Below are positions 48,276 through 59,956 of a stretch of 64,000 bases of DNA, in pieces. Positions within the stretch are counted from its first letter, which is position 1. Each line of letters opens with the position of its first letter. The notes beneath the pieces are model-generated. The model saw nothing but the letters and a program-made list of their open reading frames with translations. It searched no databases and was not told the origin of the DNA. Source of the stretch: Rotaria sp. Silwood1 (taxonomy: Eukaryota > Rotifera > Eurotatoria > Philodinida > Philodinidae); contig CAJNOP010000013.1 of the NCBI GenBank assembly GCA_905250075.1, forward strand, positions 3,614,706 through 3,678,705. The letters are read 5' to 3'. A program made the translations under genes and the position numbers.

Positions 48276-48332
48276 GATGTGAGTATGGGTGTAGATGTCA
48301 GTGATCTACTACTCTATACCCACACTCACATC
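48276..48332. repeat. Telomere-like hairpin, compact and well paired
   Basis: The left arm GATGTGAGTATGGGTGTAGA (48276-48295) pairs with TCTATACCCACACTCACATC (48313-48332), with only two mismatches across 20 bases. The loop is 17 bases. Same G-then-C polarity as its relatives. The good pairing suggests a young copy. Confidence 0.75.
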
Positions 48333-51300
48333 CCATACTTGTGATTGGACAATGATACCCCTTATGCTAGTAGATGAATGTGTGGGGAACACTTCTTCGA
48401 CTCTTTCGCATTATTTGTTGCCCAAAAGTGTTCACTATTGAAGCTACACACTCACCGCTTTGTCCGAAGAGGCTTTCCGTCACGAACACATTTTGATGGA
48501 CCACACAGGGCACTCTCTCTTCCTTCTTAAGTATATGTCCGCGAATCTAAAGGTATTGATCGAAATCTGAAGCATTTTGATGTGACATGACACTCTTCGT
48601 AGATACTTAGTTCAAATGAAGAAACGTCCGTAGCTTTTCGGACTTTTTTGCGGTGTGTAATTTTGCTGCGTCTTACGCTGTTTGCTATGATCTATACACA
48701 TTGATAACTGAACTGAATGTTAAACTTGTGCACTGACGCTCTGATATATGGTCGGATGATCATGGCTCCTTTGTCATCACTGTCATGCATGTTTGCAAGA
48801 GCAAGGTTTTTTGTGACTTCTAGAGAATCGCATGCTTCTTGAAACTTTCATCTGTCATCCTAATAGATTTCTCTATTACCCGAAGCTTTATCGACTCATT
48901 TCTTTGCATTGCCATGTAGCCCTAAGTTTTCCACGAGTGCCTTAGCATATTGGTAGCAGGATCGAAATATTGTAGACTGACTTTGAACCACGACCATATA
49001 GTCCAAAGTTTCTTGGTCTGAGTTTCGCTCGTAGTTGCTCGAGACGCAGCTGTTTCGTCAACGGTTTGACTCATTGTTCCATAGCTAGAAATGATTGTTC
49101 CTTGATATTTCACATGATTGTTAGCAATGAAAGTTGTTCTTCTAGCTCCGTTACATTGATAAGTAAGGCAAAGCTTTCTGTCCTCATTGTTATGAGTTTC
49201 GCTTTAGTTGGAAGCTTTTCGTCTTTATTGCCACGCATCACTCTCTGACTGACAGATTTCGATATTCGCCTAAGTAGATTGGTCTGCGACCAGAAGCTCT
49301 CATACAGATAGTCTTACTCGTACTCAAAGTTCATCATCATGTTCCTGTCCTTTTCATGCATAATCTCATTAAAGTCGCAGTTATATTATATTGATTGTGG
49401 TTTATTATCTCCTTCATAACTGAAAATGATGAATAGAGCAGAAAAAAAAGAGGTAGACTATTTGCAGTGTCTTTGTGCTAAGTGTATAATATTCAAAATA
49501 GTTTCTTTTGCATTTCGAATCTTCTTGATAAATTACTCACCTCGATTAAGTTATTAAACCCACGTTATTCTTCGTAATTTGATTGATGTATTGCAGTTGA
49601 TAGAATTTTTTGCGCCTTTTATCGTTGACTCGCTTTTTTCGAATGATTCGTATCTCGCTTTTGCAGCGTGTCAAAACTTTATATTCTGTTGTTATCTGTG
49701 TTTGCCTTCTTTTTGTCTCGTTTTTTAAAATTCTTATCAAATGAGTACTCTATGAAAAGGACGATAAATATATCAGTAATGAAGCATACACCAAAAGAGA
49801 AAACGACGAGCGACGATAAAGAAACCAAAAAACTCATACTTGTTTAGTGACATTTATTTCATGTGGAGTACATAGATTAATATTTGTCTCTGTATAAATT
49901 GAGATGGTTGGAATCATTCAAAAATAGATAGTCACTAGCAAGGAGACAGATCAGTACATAGCTATTCAATGATGCTATTATTGATGGTTAACAGAGTACG
50001 ACTATTCGAAAAAAAGTAGAAGTTTGAAAGATTTCAGCATAATTCATTTTTCTATTCAAATGGATGTTTTAGAAGATTCGATATTTCATCTTGTTTTCCA
50101 AAAAAAAAAGCAAAGAGGAAAATATTTAGCCTATCTAGTTGAACTCGAACTTCAAAAATATTGGTATCAGCAAAGAAAATTGTAAAACAAAAATCAGTTT
50201 CGTTTTCACCTAATTTTTATGAAAAACAACCAGTCTTTTAACAGAGTCTAATGTGAATGTAAAAATCGAAATGGTAGGTTTAGATCATTTTAAATTCTAG
50301 TGAATATATGTGAGCTCTTCTTGAATGCATTCTGTCGATTACATAGAAGAATCAGAAAGATTTATGACACACATGGCAATGTAGGCATATCTTGAAGTTT
50401 CGTTTTTGATTATATCTCATAATCAAAAGACGCTGTTTCATATGAGATGAGAATTGATTGAGTAGATAATTGAACATTATCGAGATATGAAGGCAGCTTC
50501 ATATACATAGGCACATCTTAAAATCTATTTCAGAACAATACATCAATTAGAATTTATTGTTATTAGAACAATCAGTATATAACATCAGCATTTTGTCCTC
50601 TATACCTTTTTGTATGAAACCGTTTGTGATATCTCAAGCAAATAAATAGAGATTCAACGACAGGAAAGTTTTATTTTCATTTTTTTTTTACAGACTATCC
50701 AAATACTTATTATCTATATCTTAATAAGAATGTAAATTATCAGACACAAATATGAAATATTTATCCTTATTACTAAAAAAATGGAAATTTCAATGACATT
50801 GTAAAAAAAGTCAATGTCTTTTTTTCAACATCAAATACGAATGACTTCATTGATCTTCTATGAATAACTTCAAAACTATATGAAAATACAAAACAAAATT
50901 TATCAATTGTCTCTTTATGTTCACTACAGAACAATAAATGACCAGAATAAAATATATTTTATACAATTCATCTTACACTTGTGCTAAAACCTTGATTTTT
51001 ATTTAGATTATATAGGTGAATAAAAAACGGAGTTATTGATTTTTTTTTTAATTTATCTTTTTCATAACTATTTTTAGTTTTCATTGACGATTATCGATTA
51101 AACGAGAAATTCAAGGATATGGATATGAGTGAGTGAAGAGAATATCCAAATTCACAATCACAGGCATCAACAACTTCAGACAGGTAGACTTAGCTGCCTA
51201 GTAAAGGTCTCCATTGTTCATTTTTTTTGTGATCACGAATATATTTTTTGTACATTAGTGTTATAGCATGACCGATAGGCTTCTTTAAAACTATTCTAAT

Positions 51301-53523
51301 AGAAAATGTCATCACAGTATGTATACAAATTATAACCTTGTATTACATTGATTATACAATTCAAAGATTTTTTAACAACAAATATGATGTGATGATTGAA
51401 TTTGAAGCTCTAAATAAACTAGAACAATGGAATAGTTCATTATTATTTATTATTTATCTAAATTTTAGAGAAACCTATAATCTATTTCTTTTAGTTAACC
51501 ATATCGTTCAAAACTTTTTTTCTAATGTATTTAGAAATATTTTGCAATTGAAAGATTCAGAAAATGTTCAGTATAATTTAAATAACTTGGATATGTATTA
51601 TTTCACTCAGGATCCATTTTCACTCTAGTCAACGTGATGCGTTTTTTGTGTAACAATTCTTAGGAAGAAAGAAAGTCATTACAATGTAGTTATTTTGAAG
51701 AATTTATAGTAGAAACATTACACATGTCTACAGAGAAAATAGTGATAATAACTTACTTTATTTATAATTGTATTCGCAATTTTATTTTATCTGGGCACTG
51801 AAAAGTTCCTCAATGTTACTCTTTGTCAAACATTAGTACAACTTTGATAATTCCCGTAGAGTCTGAGATTTATCATGAATTCTTTTAGTTTGGGAATGTT
51901 GAACTGTTAAAGCATCTTTTTCTATTTGTTATTCTAGTTTTTATTTATAAATTTTACAAAATAATTGATTTTAAATGTATCATCAATCACCATGGGAATA
52001 AAAGAAAAGAAAAATCGAATATCGATACTGTTGAACAATAGTTAAAGATTAATCAATAGAATGTATTGATGATTGCATTCATTTGAATACTCAATTGAAA
52101 TTAGTTTTTATTCAAGCGTTTTAAGTTCAAGATAAATGATACACAGAAAAAAAAAAGTTATGGATCTACATCCTCAGAATTTTTGTTTTTGTCTTCTTTT
52201 ATTTTATTTTATTTAACTTGAACAAATTTGAAACATCTATACTGATATTTTTGTTTGCATATAAATCCCTTGAGGCCATTGTAGATGTGACATGTTGATA
52301 GTTTGTATACAAGAAAAATTTAATTGAAAAATATTTGTTTTGTTCTGAACAGCTTGCAATTTCATCATGTTACATACATCTTTTCCTATTGTCTTGTAAA
52401 TGATAATACATCAACGTATGGTCCTTATATATTCACAAGATATTTTTATTGATTTCTATATACAAAAAAAATCGATCTAATGGTTGACTGGCTTTATTTG
52501 ATTAGAAATAAAAACATATAACAAAATACCAAGAATATTTCAAATTGAAATCAGCCTTAAATTATCGATGAATAGGTGTCATTCTTCGAAAAATGACCAA
52601 ATCATTTTTATTAACACTATCTTGTGAAAAAAAATCTTTTCTCCAATGGTGTCTATCAATATTATCGATCTTGTTCAATATCACTAATTGGAGTTTATAC
52701 ATATTTGTCTTCCTTGTCTCTCTCTCCTATTATTGATATGCCACTCCCTATGATGTCGTCATCATTCGAATAAATAACGATGAACGCATCTAACAATAGC
52801 TAAATGACATAGTTTATAAAGACAAAAACATTTTTTTCATATCTTAGAAAAAAAAATATCTACATCCAGATTAAGGACATTTCGTTTTTTGGTCAATTAA
52901 GGAAAAATGTCTATAATCAAGAAGATATGAAAAACAATTCTTTTTAAATATAAAGAAAATAACTGACACTTTTTTCCTCTTTAGACTTTCATAAGACTTT
53001 AAAAAAAAACAAGCTAATATTGTTTAAAGTGAACCTGATCAATATACACGCTGATGATTAATAATAGAGATGAGAGAGAAAAAAGGAATGTTGTTATTTG
53101 CTTTTTGTTTTGTTTTTTACAATAGCCGAAAATTAATGATCAATTATTTGTCATTATTATCAAAGAAATTGAAATTTATTGTCGGAAAAAGAAAAAACTT
53201 GTCGTTCTGGTTTTCTACTACTGTAACAATCGTTTCACAGATCTCGAAAATTGTTATTCAATCGAAATATATATCTGAATCGCGTGTCTGAGTTGATGAT
53301 ATTCTATGGTCAGTGGTTGTCCATAATTGACACCTAGCCGCCAGTCAGACGACATTAAACCAGAATACAGAGAGAGAGAGACAGAGAGAGAAAGAGAAAG
53401 GTGCTAATTTTTTTTTCTATTGGTTCATCGAATCGATATGATGAAAAATTCAACTAACATAGGTATATAAGGAAAGAAGAAAATCATTATTTTATTCTCT
53501 ATTCAATTCGTGATCATCATATA
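48333..53523. other. Long non-coding interval
   Basis: About 5.2 kb with no gene I can support. Low-complexity AT stretches dominate after 49.5 kb. The open frame at 51338-51628 (96 aa) has a plausible but unrecognised translation and no splice partners. A GA-rich run (AGAGAGAGAG type) lies at about 53374-53401, in front of the Notch-ligand gene. No paired repeat ends were found. Confidence 0.4.
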
Positions 53524-55084
53524 ATGAATATCTACTATATCATTGTTTTTTTCTTTCAATTTCAAGTAAGTTTTTTTCTTAATTAAATTATTTAAAAAAA
53601 AAGAAAAACTTTTTTTCTTTTTGTATATTAGTTATGTTTAAGTTCTGGTAAATTTGAAATTGAATTAGAACGTTTAATTAATCGAAAAGGTTTAAATATA
53701 AATGGTACATGTTGTAATGGACCTGATCGATTTTTTACATGTATTCAACCATGTAAAACATTTATTCGTTTTTGTTTACGTAATCAAAATCCTAATTTGG
53801 ATAATATTAATCGTCCATTAATATTAAATAATCAAGAATGTACATATGGTTTTGATGAAACACCAATACTTGGTGGAAATAATATTGATTTTACTCGTTT
53901 ACCAAAACCTGTTAATCTTATTGTTTTACCATTTAAATTTAGTTGGATGGTAAATTAAACACAAACACTAAATATTTGATAGAAATTTATATTTTTCTCT
54001 TTTCAATTTTAGGGAGATTTTGTTCTTCATATTGATATATTTAATGATAAAACTTATGATGGTCAACCATATCCAGGTAGTGTACGTGAATTAATTATGT
54101 CAACAACAATACGTTCAATAATATATCCAAATTCTTCATGGCATCATTCTCAAACAATTGATTCTTCATTAACTTCTCATGAATTTTCTTTTCGTTATCG
54201 AGTATCATGTTCAACAAATTTCTATGGTTCACAATGTTCACGTTTTTGTTCTCCACTCTCAACACATTCAAGATGTGATCCTCAAACAGGTGATATTATA
54301 TGTCAACAGGGATGGACTGGAATTGATTGTAATAAAGGTAAGATCATTTTTCTATTGAGAATAAAATCCAGATGATAGATTTCTTTTTTTTTTTTTAGCT
54401 ATTTGTCGACAAGATTGTCAACATGGTCATTGTCTTAATCAACCGGGTCAATGTATTTGTCATCATGGATGGACAGGAACTAATTGTAAAATTCCAATAA
54501 AACATCTAATGAAAATTTCTAATGAAGAAATGAATTGTAAAAATGGTGGAAAATATCTTGAATCAAAATGTCAATGTTCAACAGGTTTTCAAGGTTCATT
54601 ATGTGAAGAACGTATTTGTTTCAATGGTGGTTTAAGTTCATCAGATAAATGTATTTGTCCACCAGGTTATCAAGGTAAACAATGTGAAATTGAATTAAAA
54701 TGTCCTATATGTCGCAATAATGGTCGATGTGAAGATAATAAATGTATATGTTCAAAAGAATTCATAGGACAATATTGTGAAATTGATATACGTCTTATAC
54801 AAAAAAAAGAACGAAAACTTTTTACATTTGAATTGATAATTATATTATTTTTTATAATTATATTTCTATCCATATTAATGATAATAACATGTTTATTTTA
54901 TAAATATTATAATCAACGACAAAAACAAATCAAACAACTTAAAGAAATAACATTAGAAAAAATTTGGACTATTGAACATTCATCAACAAATGTATTTAAA
55001 GAATCAAATGATGAAAAACTTTCGGAGAAAAAAGATATTAATTTAAAATTAAAACAAATTGATATTCAAGCTTCACTTGTATAA
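53524..55084 (+). CDS. Notch ligand (Delta/Serrate/Jagged type), short
   Basis: Four exons: 53524-53565, 53632-53949, 54013-54337, 54399-55084, giving 456 aa. A hydrophobic signal peptide (MNIYYIIVFFFQFQLCLSS) is followed by an MNNL/C2-like ligand domain (SGKFEIELERL, CCNGPDRFFTCIQPCKTFIRFC, CTYGFDETPILGG, VLPFKFSW). Then comes the DSL domain that contacts Notch (residues 182-226: YRVSCSTNFYGSQCSRFC to GWTGIDC). Four EGF-like repeats follow (about 231-355; CQHGHC...GWTGTNC, CKNGG...GFQGSLC, CFNGG...GYQGKQC, CRNNGRC...FIGQYC), then one transmembrane helix (about 369-395) and a tail of about 60 residues. The MNNL pattern with 'TPILGGN' is closest to Serrate/Jagged, but the EGF count is low and no cysteine-rich (VWC) region is present, so I leave it as DSL ligand. 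Role: cell-cell signalling by pulling on Notch. Confidence 0.9.
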
Positions 55085-58000
55085 ATAAAACAAATATTCA
55101 CTTTTTTTTTTGTTTGTTGTTTATCCCGGTTGTAAGAACAGTGATATATGTAAATAAAATTTAACATATTTGAAAAAAAAAAAAACCATAATAATAAAGG
55201 ATGTAACACTAGATTTACTCAAATGAAAGCGGCAAATTAAAAAAAAATAAAGAAAGTGAACGGAAATATTCAATCGATTAATTTTTGTTTCGTTTCACAT
55301 ATCATTATCATCAATAAAAAGCAAAAAAACATGACAACAGATGGTCAACAGATGTCTTCACCTTTTATTGAATTGTCCTTTTCATTTGTTTCAACGTTAT
55401 ATGTCGAAATTCACATTTTAGTTTCACTCATTGTAAAAAAAAAAAAAAAGCACAATAACCAAATAATCATATCTATTCACCGTATCTTAGATTATAAACC
55501 AAACATATTGCTTTTTATTCTCTAAAAAATGAAAAGAATAAGCAAAGATCTATGTTTTTGGTAGTCTCAATGATGGTTTCAAAATAGAGAATAATTGTGT
55601 TTTATAGTCAACTCGATTTGCAATTTCAGGAGTTATTTCTTCATTCCACTGATGGATGCTCAAACGATGAGATATTTCAAAGGATTCATTCACTTGTTAT
55701 AGAAAATAATCGAAGAGATTCTGTCAATAGATTCAATGAAAAATGTTAAGTATTATGTATAGAATTTCCTAGTGATTCACTTTAGTTATTAATGACAACA
55801 AATTTAATTCAACTGTGTAAGTCAAGTATCATTTATTTTCGCTTTCTGATTTTGTTTTTCACGTTTTGATCTTTTTTTAATGTAGTGAAGTTAGTTTTTC
55901 GTTGACAAACAAATGGCACGTGTGTTCACCGGAAAAAAAAGGAATAAATAATCTTTATTTTTTTTTTTTATTTTTCTTCATGATTCATGTCACCGAATTT
56001 TGTTCATTTAAAATAAGATGAAAGAATTTTCATATAGACTTGTTAAAACTCACAATAAAACGTTGATTCATTTCGGCTTTACTCATCATGATCATCATTA
56101 AATTTCATGTCTCTAGTGACTTTATATACAATAAGAGAAAGTATTTACGATATTTAACACGCAATCAAAATGCCTTAAGACGAAAAAAAAGAAAAAGAAT
56201 TGCTCTGGAATGTCTACTTGTGTTTTCTCGGTTTTTTTTTTCTTTCTCAACTTATAGGCGTCAAAAAAAAAAGGGATGAGAATATGAAATACATATGTAT
56301 GTCTCAGACGAATAAACAGTATTGAAATAACGAATATTATTTAAGTGTTTTAATTGAACAACAAAAGAATAGACATCATATATTTATAAGAGAAGGATTT
56401 TTTGTCACTCAGACAAAAACAATGTATTAATGAAATTAAATGACAACTCAGATAGAAAAGTTTTGATAAACAAAAATGATGAGTATAATCATTTTTATAT
56501 GTTAGAAAATATCTATAATGTATTATCAAAGGTAGTGAACATCTGCGTAAATAATATATTTTAAACATTGAACTTATTGTCATTAGATAGAATGATAGAG
56601 ATATCTTCAAACAACTATAATGTAAATGATGATCATTGACACCTTTTATCGATCAATTCATCATTCAGAATTCTTTGAAAATTATTTTATTTCAAGATTA
56701 ACGAAGTTAAAATCTAATGTATAGAAATAGAAATAAGTTTGATCGTAAAGATTGTGTAGATCTCAATTTCTTTATATTTCGATAGCTGAAATGTAAGGAG
56801 AATTATGATAGGTGGTCTCGCTTTTTCACTCAAAAGATTATATGATTTGTTGCAAGACAGTTGTCTCTGAATGTCTTTGAGACTTTGACTCCAAAATGAC
56901 GATTATTACTATACTGTTTTCTTTTAGAAGAAGGTTCTTTCTGAAGACTTTTATTTCTTAACAAATTTCATTTTTAAGGATTTTGCTGCATTGAATTTCT
57001 AATTGTAAATCTTGATAGTCAAATAACGATGATCGCTTACATGTCAGTTTGTTTTAAGGCGAATTATTATTTTGATTCTAATTTGATGAACAATGAATAA
57101 ACTGGAAAGGATCAATTTGAGAGTAAACTTAACCAACATTTGATAGTTTAACAATGGTATCTCCTTCCATCATTTGCTCACTTAAGTGCAGATCTCGATT
57201 TGGATGAAAAGGAAGTTAACAGCTACTATTACACTCACCACTCAATATAAACAATAGTTCTTGAATTCGAATAGAAATATGACTAATCTCACTAGATATG
57301 AGTCTTATATAGCCTCAACTTTAATTATTATCCTCAATGATCTTCATTGAAAGATAAAGATTCGATTCAACATCTAATGATTTTTATAATACGAATTATC
57401 AATGTATGTTTATTATTATATTTCGTGATGAGCTTTAGTCAATACGTATATGTTCATTGATTATTATCTTCAAGATAATGCGTTGATATGTCTTCTTTTC
57501 GAAATTTTGCTTTGTATTTAATCATATTATAGTTTATTTCAAGGATATGGTTTCATTTCAATTGCAAATTAAAATAGAAAAATCATGCTGATGATATAAA
57601 CATTAAAAAAAAAAGAAAAATCAAAAACTTTGTCTATTCTCTGTTTCGCATATGGTATGCATTATCAAACAAGAGTAAATTGATTCATAGCCAGTCGATT
57701 GTTCTTTGGGCACATATTCTATTTTATGATATTTGTTCGACTGTAATTATGTCAGATTTTAGTTAAACTTAGTTCGAAGGCTGAACTTTTCCATGATCAT
57801 GTTTTCAAATCATAAACTAAATAACATAAAAGAAAATTAAATTATTTTACATATTTATTTTTCTGCACTTTTTAATTACGTTAGTTCAGGCTAATAGTTT
57901 ATTGTGAAAGTTTCAGATTTTTCTATTGCATCTATTCTGAAATAAGAATATCGGAATGGACCGTTGTATATAAACGGTCTGCTGAAGCTGACTCTTTTAT

Positions 58001-59328
58001 TGAATAATAATTATTCGGATAACAAATCTGAGTTAATCTACAATTTCAGATTCAGTGTCGAAACCATTGGAAATTTTTGGATCAATTCGAAAAGACGATT
58101 TTGTTTTTGTTCACTCAGATTTTATTTTATATAGATGAGTATAAAAGAAATCAACTTACAATCAATGTTAAGATTAATTCAACTTAATATCATCCAAAAT
58201 TGAATAATTATATGCATTTTTCCTTAAACATATTTTTCTTATCTAATATTAACAGTTTGAACTTTTTTCTTCCATGTTAGATAAGTATAGTAAGTGTTTA
58301 TCAATAGTCGATAAATTCTTAACATTCTGGATTAAAGTATTTCCATAGTTCGCTGGAAACCATGTATTAATATTAACAAAGCCAATTTTTACTATAGGTC
58401 ATTAGAATTTGCTGAATTTGTCAGTAAACTTTACTAAACTCATAAATAATTAGTTGACTGTAAAAATTATTGTATTTTGGGCTTTTCAACAATTGTTAAA
58501 AATCAAAACAATATGTTTTTTTATTCAAATTCTGAAAAATAAAATAATAAAAGTATCAACGGATGGAATAATATCATATACAATTAATATAACCAGGGAC
58601 GAGACAAGAATAACTGTAATATTTCGCTGGAAAATATTTAATAGACAGTCATTTTAAGTCTGAAAAACAAAATAGGTTTGACCTGTACATGTTATGATTA
58701 ACAAAAAAAACGAAGGTTGCTGGTTACCTTTTCAATACAGGTTATTTTTTGTGTGAGACACATACAAATGTACGTTAATGTTGATTATAATACATGATAT
58801 TTGGTTGATTGTGTTCATTCATGCATACTGTATTTCCCAATCAGGTGAAGAATGATTCATTTTATTATAATGAAATATTTAAACATGTGATTGATAAATC
58901 AATCTTCATGATTATAATTAGTTTTTAATTAAATAATTTTTTTGATTATTTTGTTTTTGAGATAATAGATTTTTTGTTTTATAATAAAAATAAAAGATAT
59001 TAACTATAGAATTACACATGTGTGAATCATTAATTATAATATTTAAATGTTCAAGATGTTTCTACATATTAGAATATGCCTTAGATCGAGTCGTGTACAT
59101 TCTTTTCTATATGTACAAATTTCTCACATATATCCAACTTGAAAGTTGAATAACCTTTAATATTTGCACCACGGCGTTAGAGCGCTTAATGTTGCGATAT
59201 ATACTCGTCTCTGTATACACAATAAAACCTATTCTTATTTTATGTGTTGTCACTATTTAAAAAGGACGTTTACGGATGAACTTGATGAAATCTGGATCTT
59301 GAAAATTCGACATATTGAACACTGCTAA
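55085..59328. other. Long non-coding interval
   Basis: 3' flank of the Notch-ligand gene (AATAAA at about 55156) and then 4 kb of AT-rich DNA. Open frames such as 56350-56610 and 58454-58657 have no recognisable pattern. No RNA gene recognised. Confidence 0.4.
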
Positions 59329-59445
59329 CAATAGAAGAATTTTTACTGTTAGTAAAAAACATAAGATAGATTCAAGTCAAATTAAAGCCTTCACTGCTAA
59401 ACTAATAAATTTAAAATATGAACTGTGCATGACGTACATAGAGTG
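59329..59445. mobile_element. Solo end of the 10.4-11.3 kb MITE family
   Basis: Shares CAATAGAAGA, GTCAAATTAAAGCC, TCACTGCTAAACTAATAAAT and TTTAAAATATGAACTGTGCA with both arms of the element at 10450-11337 (same orientation as its left arm). No matching opposite end was found within 1 kb on either side, so it is a fragment. Confidence 0.65.
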
Positions 59446-59956
59446 AAATAGTGTAAGTAAAATACCCACAAATCAAAATTATTTGGCCTATTTGTCTTTA
59501 TATTTAAAGATTATGATGTCTTAAATCTTAACTTTTTTTTTATGAGCAACTCATATTTTAGAAGCAACATTACATAAAAAAACCGGTTTATAAGCCTTTT
59601 AATTAAAAAACTTATGTAATATGTTCTATTATGTTTATATAATAAGATTTCGAATACACTCTTCTGAGCGAAAAAAAAACATTCTTATGAAATTCATTTT
59701 TAGTCATAATTTCATGATTAGTAAACATGGAAAAAAATCTTCCAACTCATTCGCAAGCCTAGTTTTACTATTTAATTCCTGACTGTGATGAAATTATTGC
59801 CAATATTTACTTATCGTATTGCGATTGTAAGCCTTGTTTTTCGCTTGAAGGTAGTAAAAAAAAAAGGAAAGCAAAACAAGCAAAAAAAAACTTTTTCTTT
59901 GAGTTCTACACTAACTTTACACGTGTTTATCAGTAAGTGCATGAAGTATTCACAAC
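59446..59956. other. Upstream region of the MLKL-like gene
   Basis: AT-rich, presumably including promoter and 5' UTR. No defined site. The coding start at 59957 is the first ATG of the frame that gives the helical N-terminal domain. Confidence 0.4.

Noticed and set aside
51338-51628. 96-aa open frame in the long spacer
   Set aside because: Isolated, AT-driven composition, no splice partners, no recognised family.
59100-59240. Possible tRNA or small RNA gene near the GC-richer patch
   Set aside because: No cloverleaf or conserved box A/B sequences could be traced.
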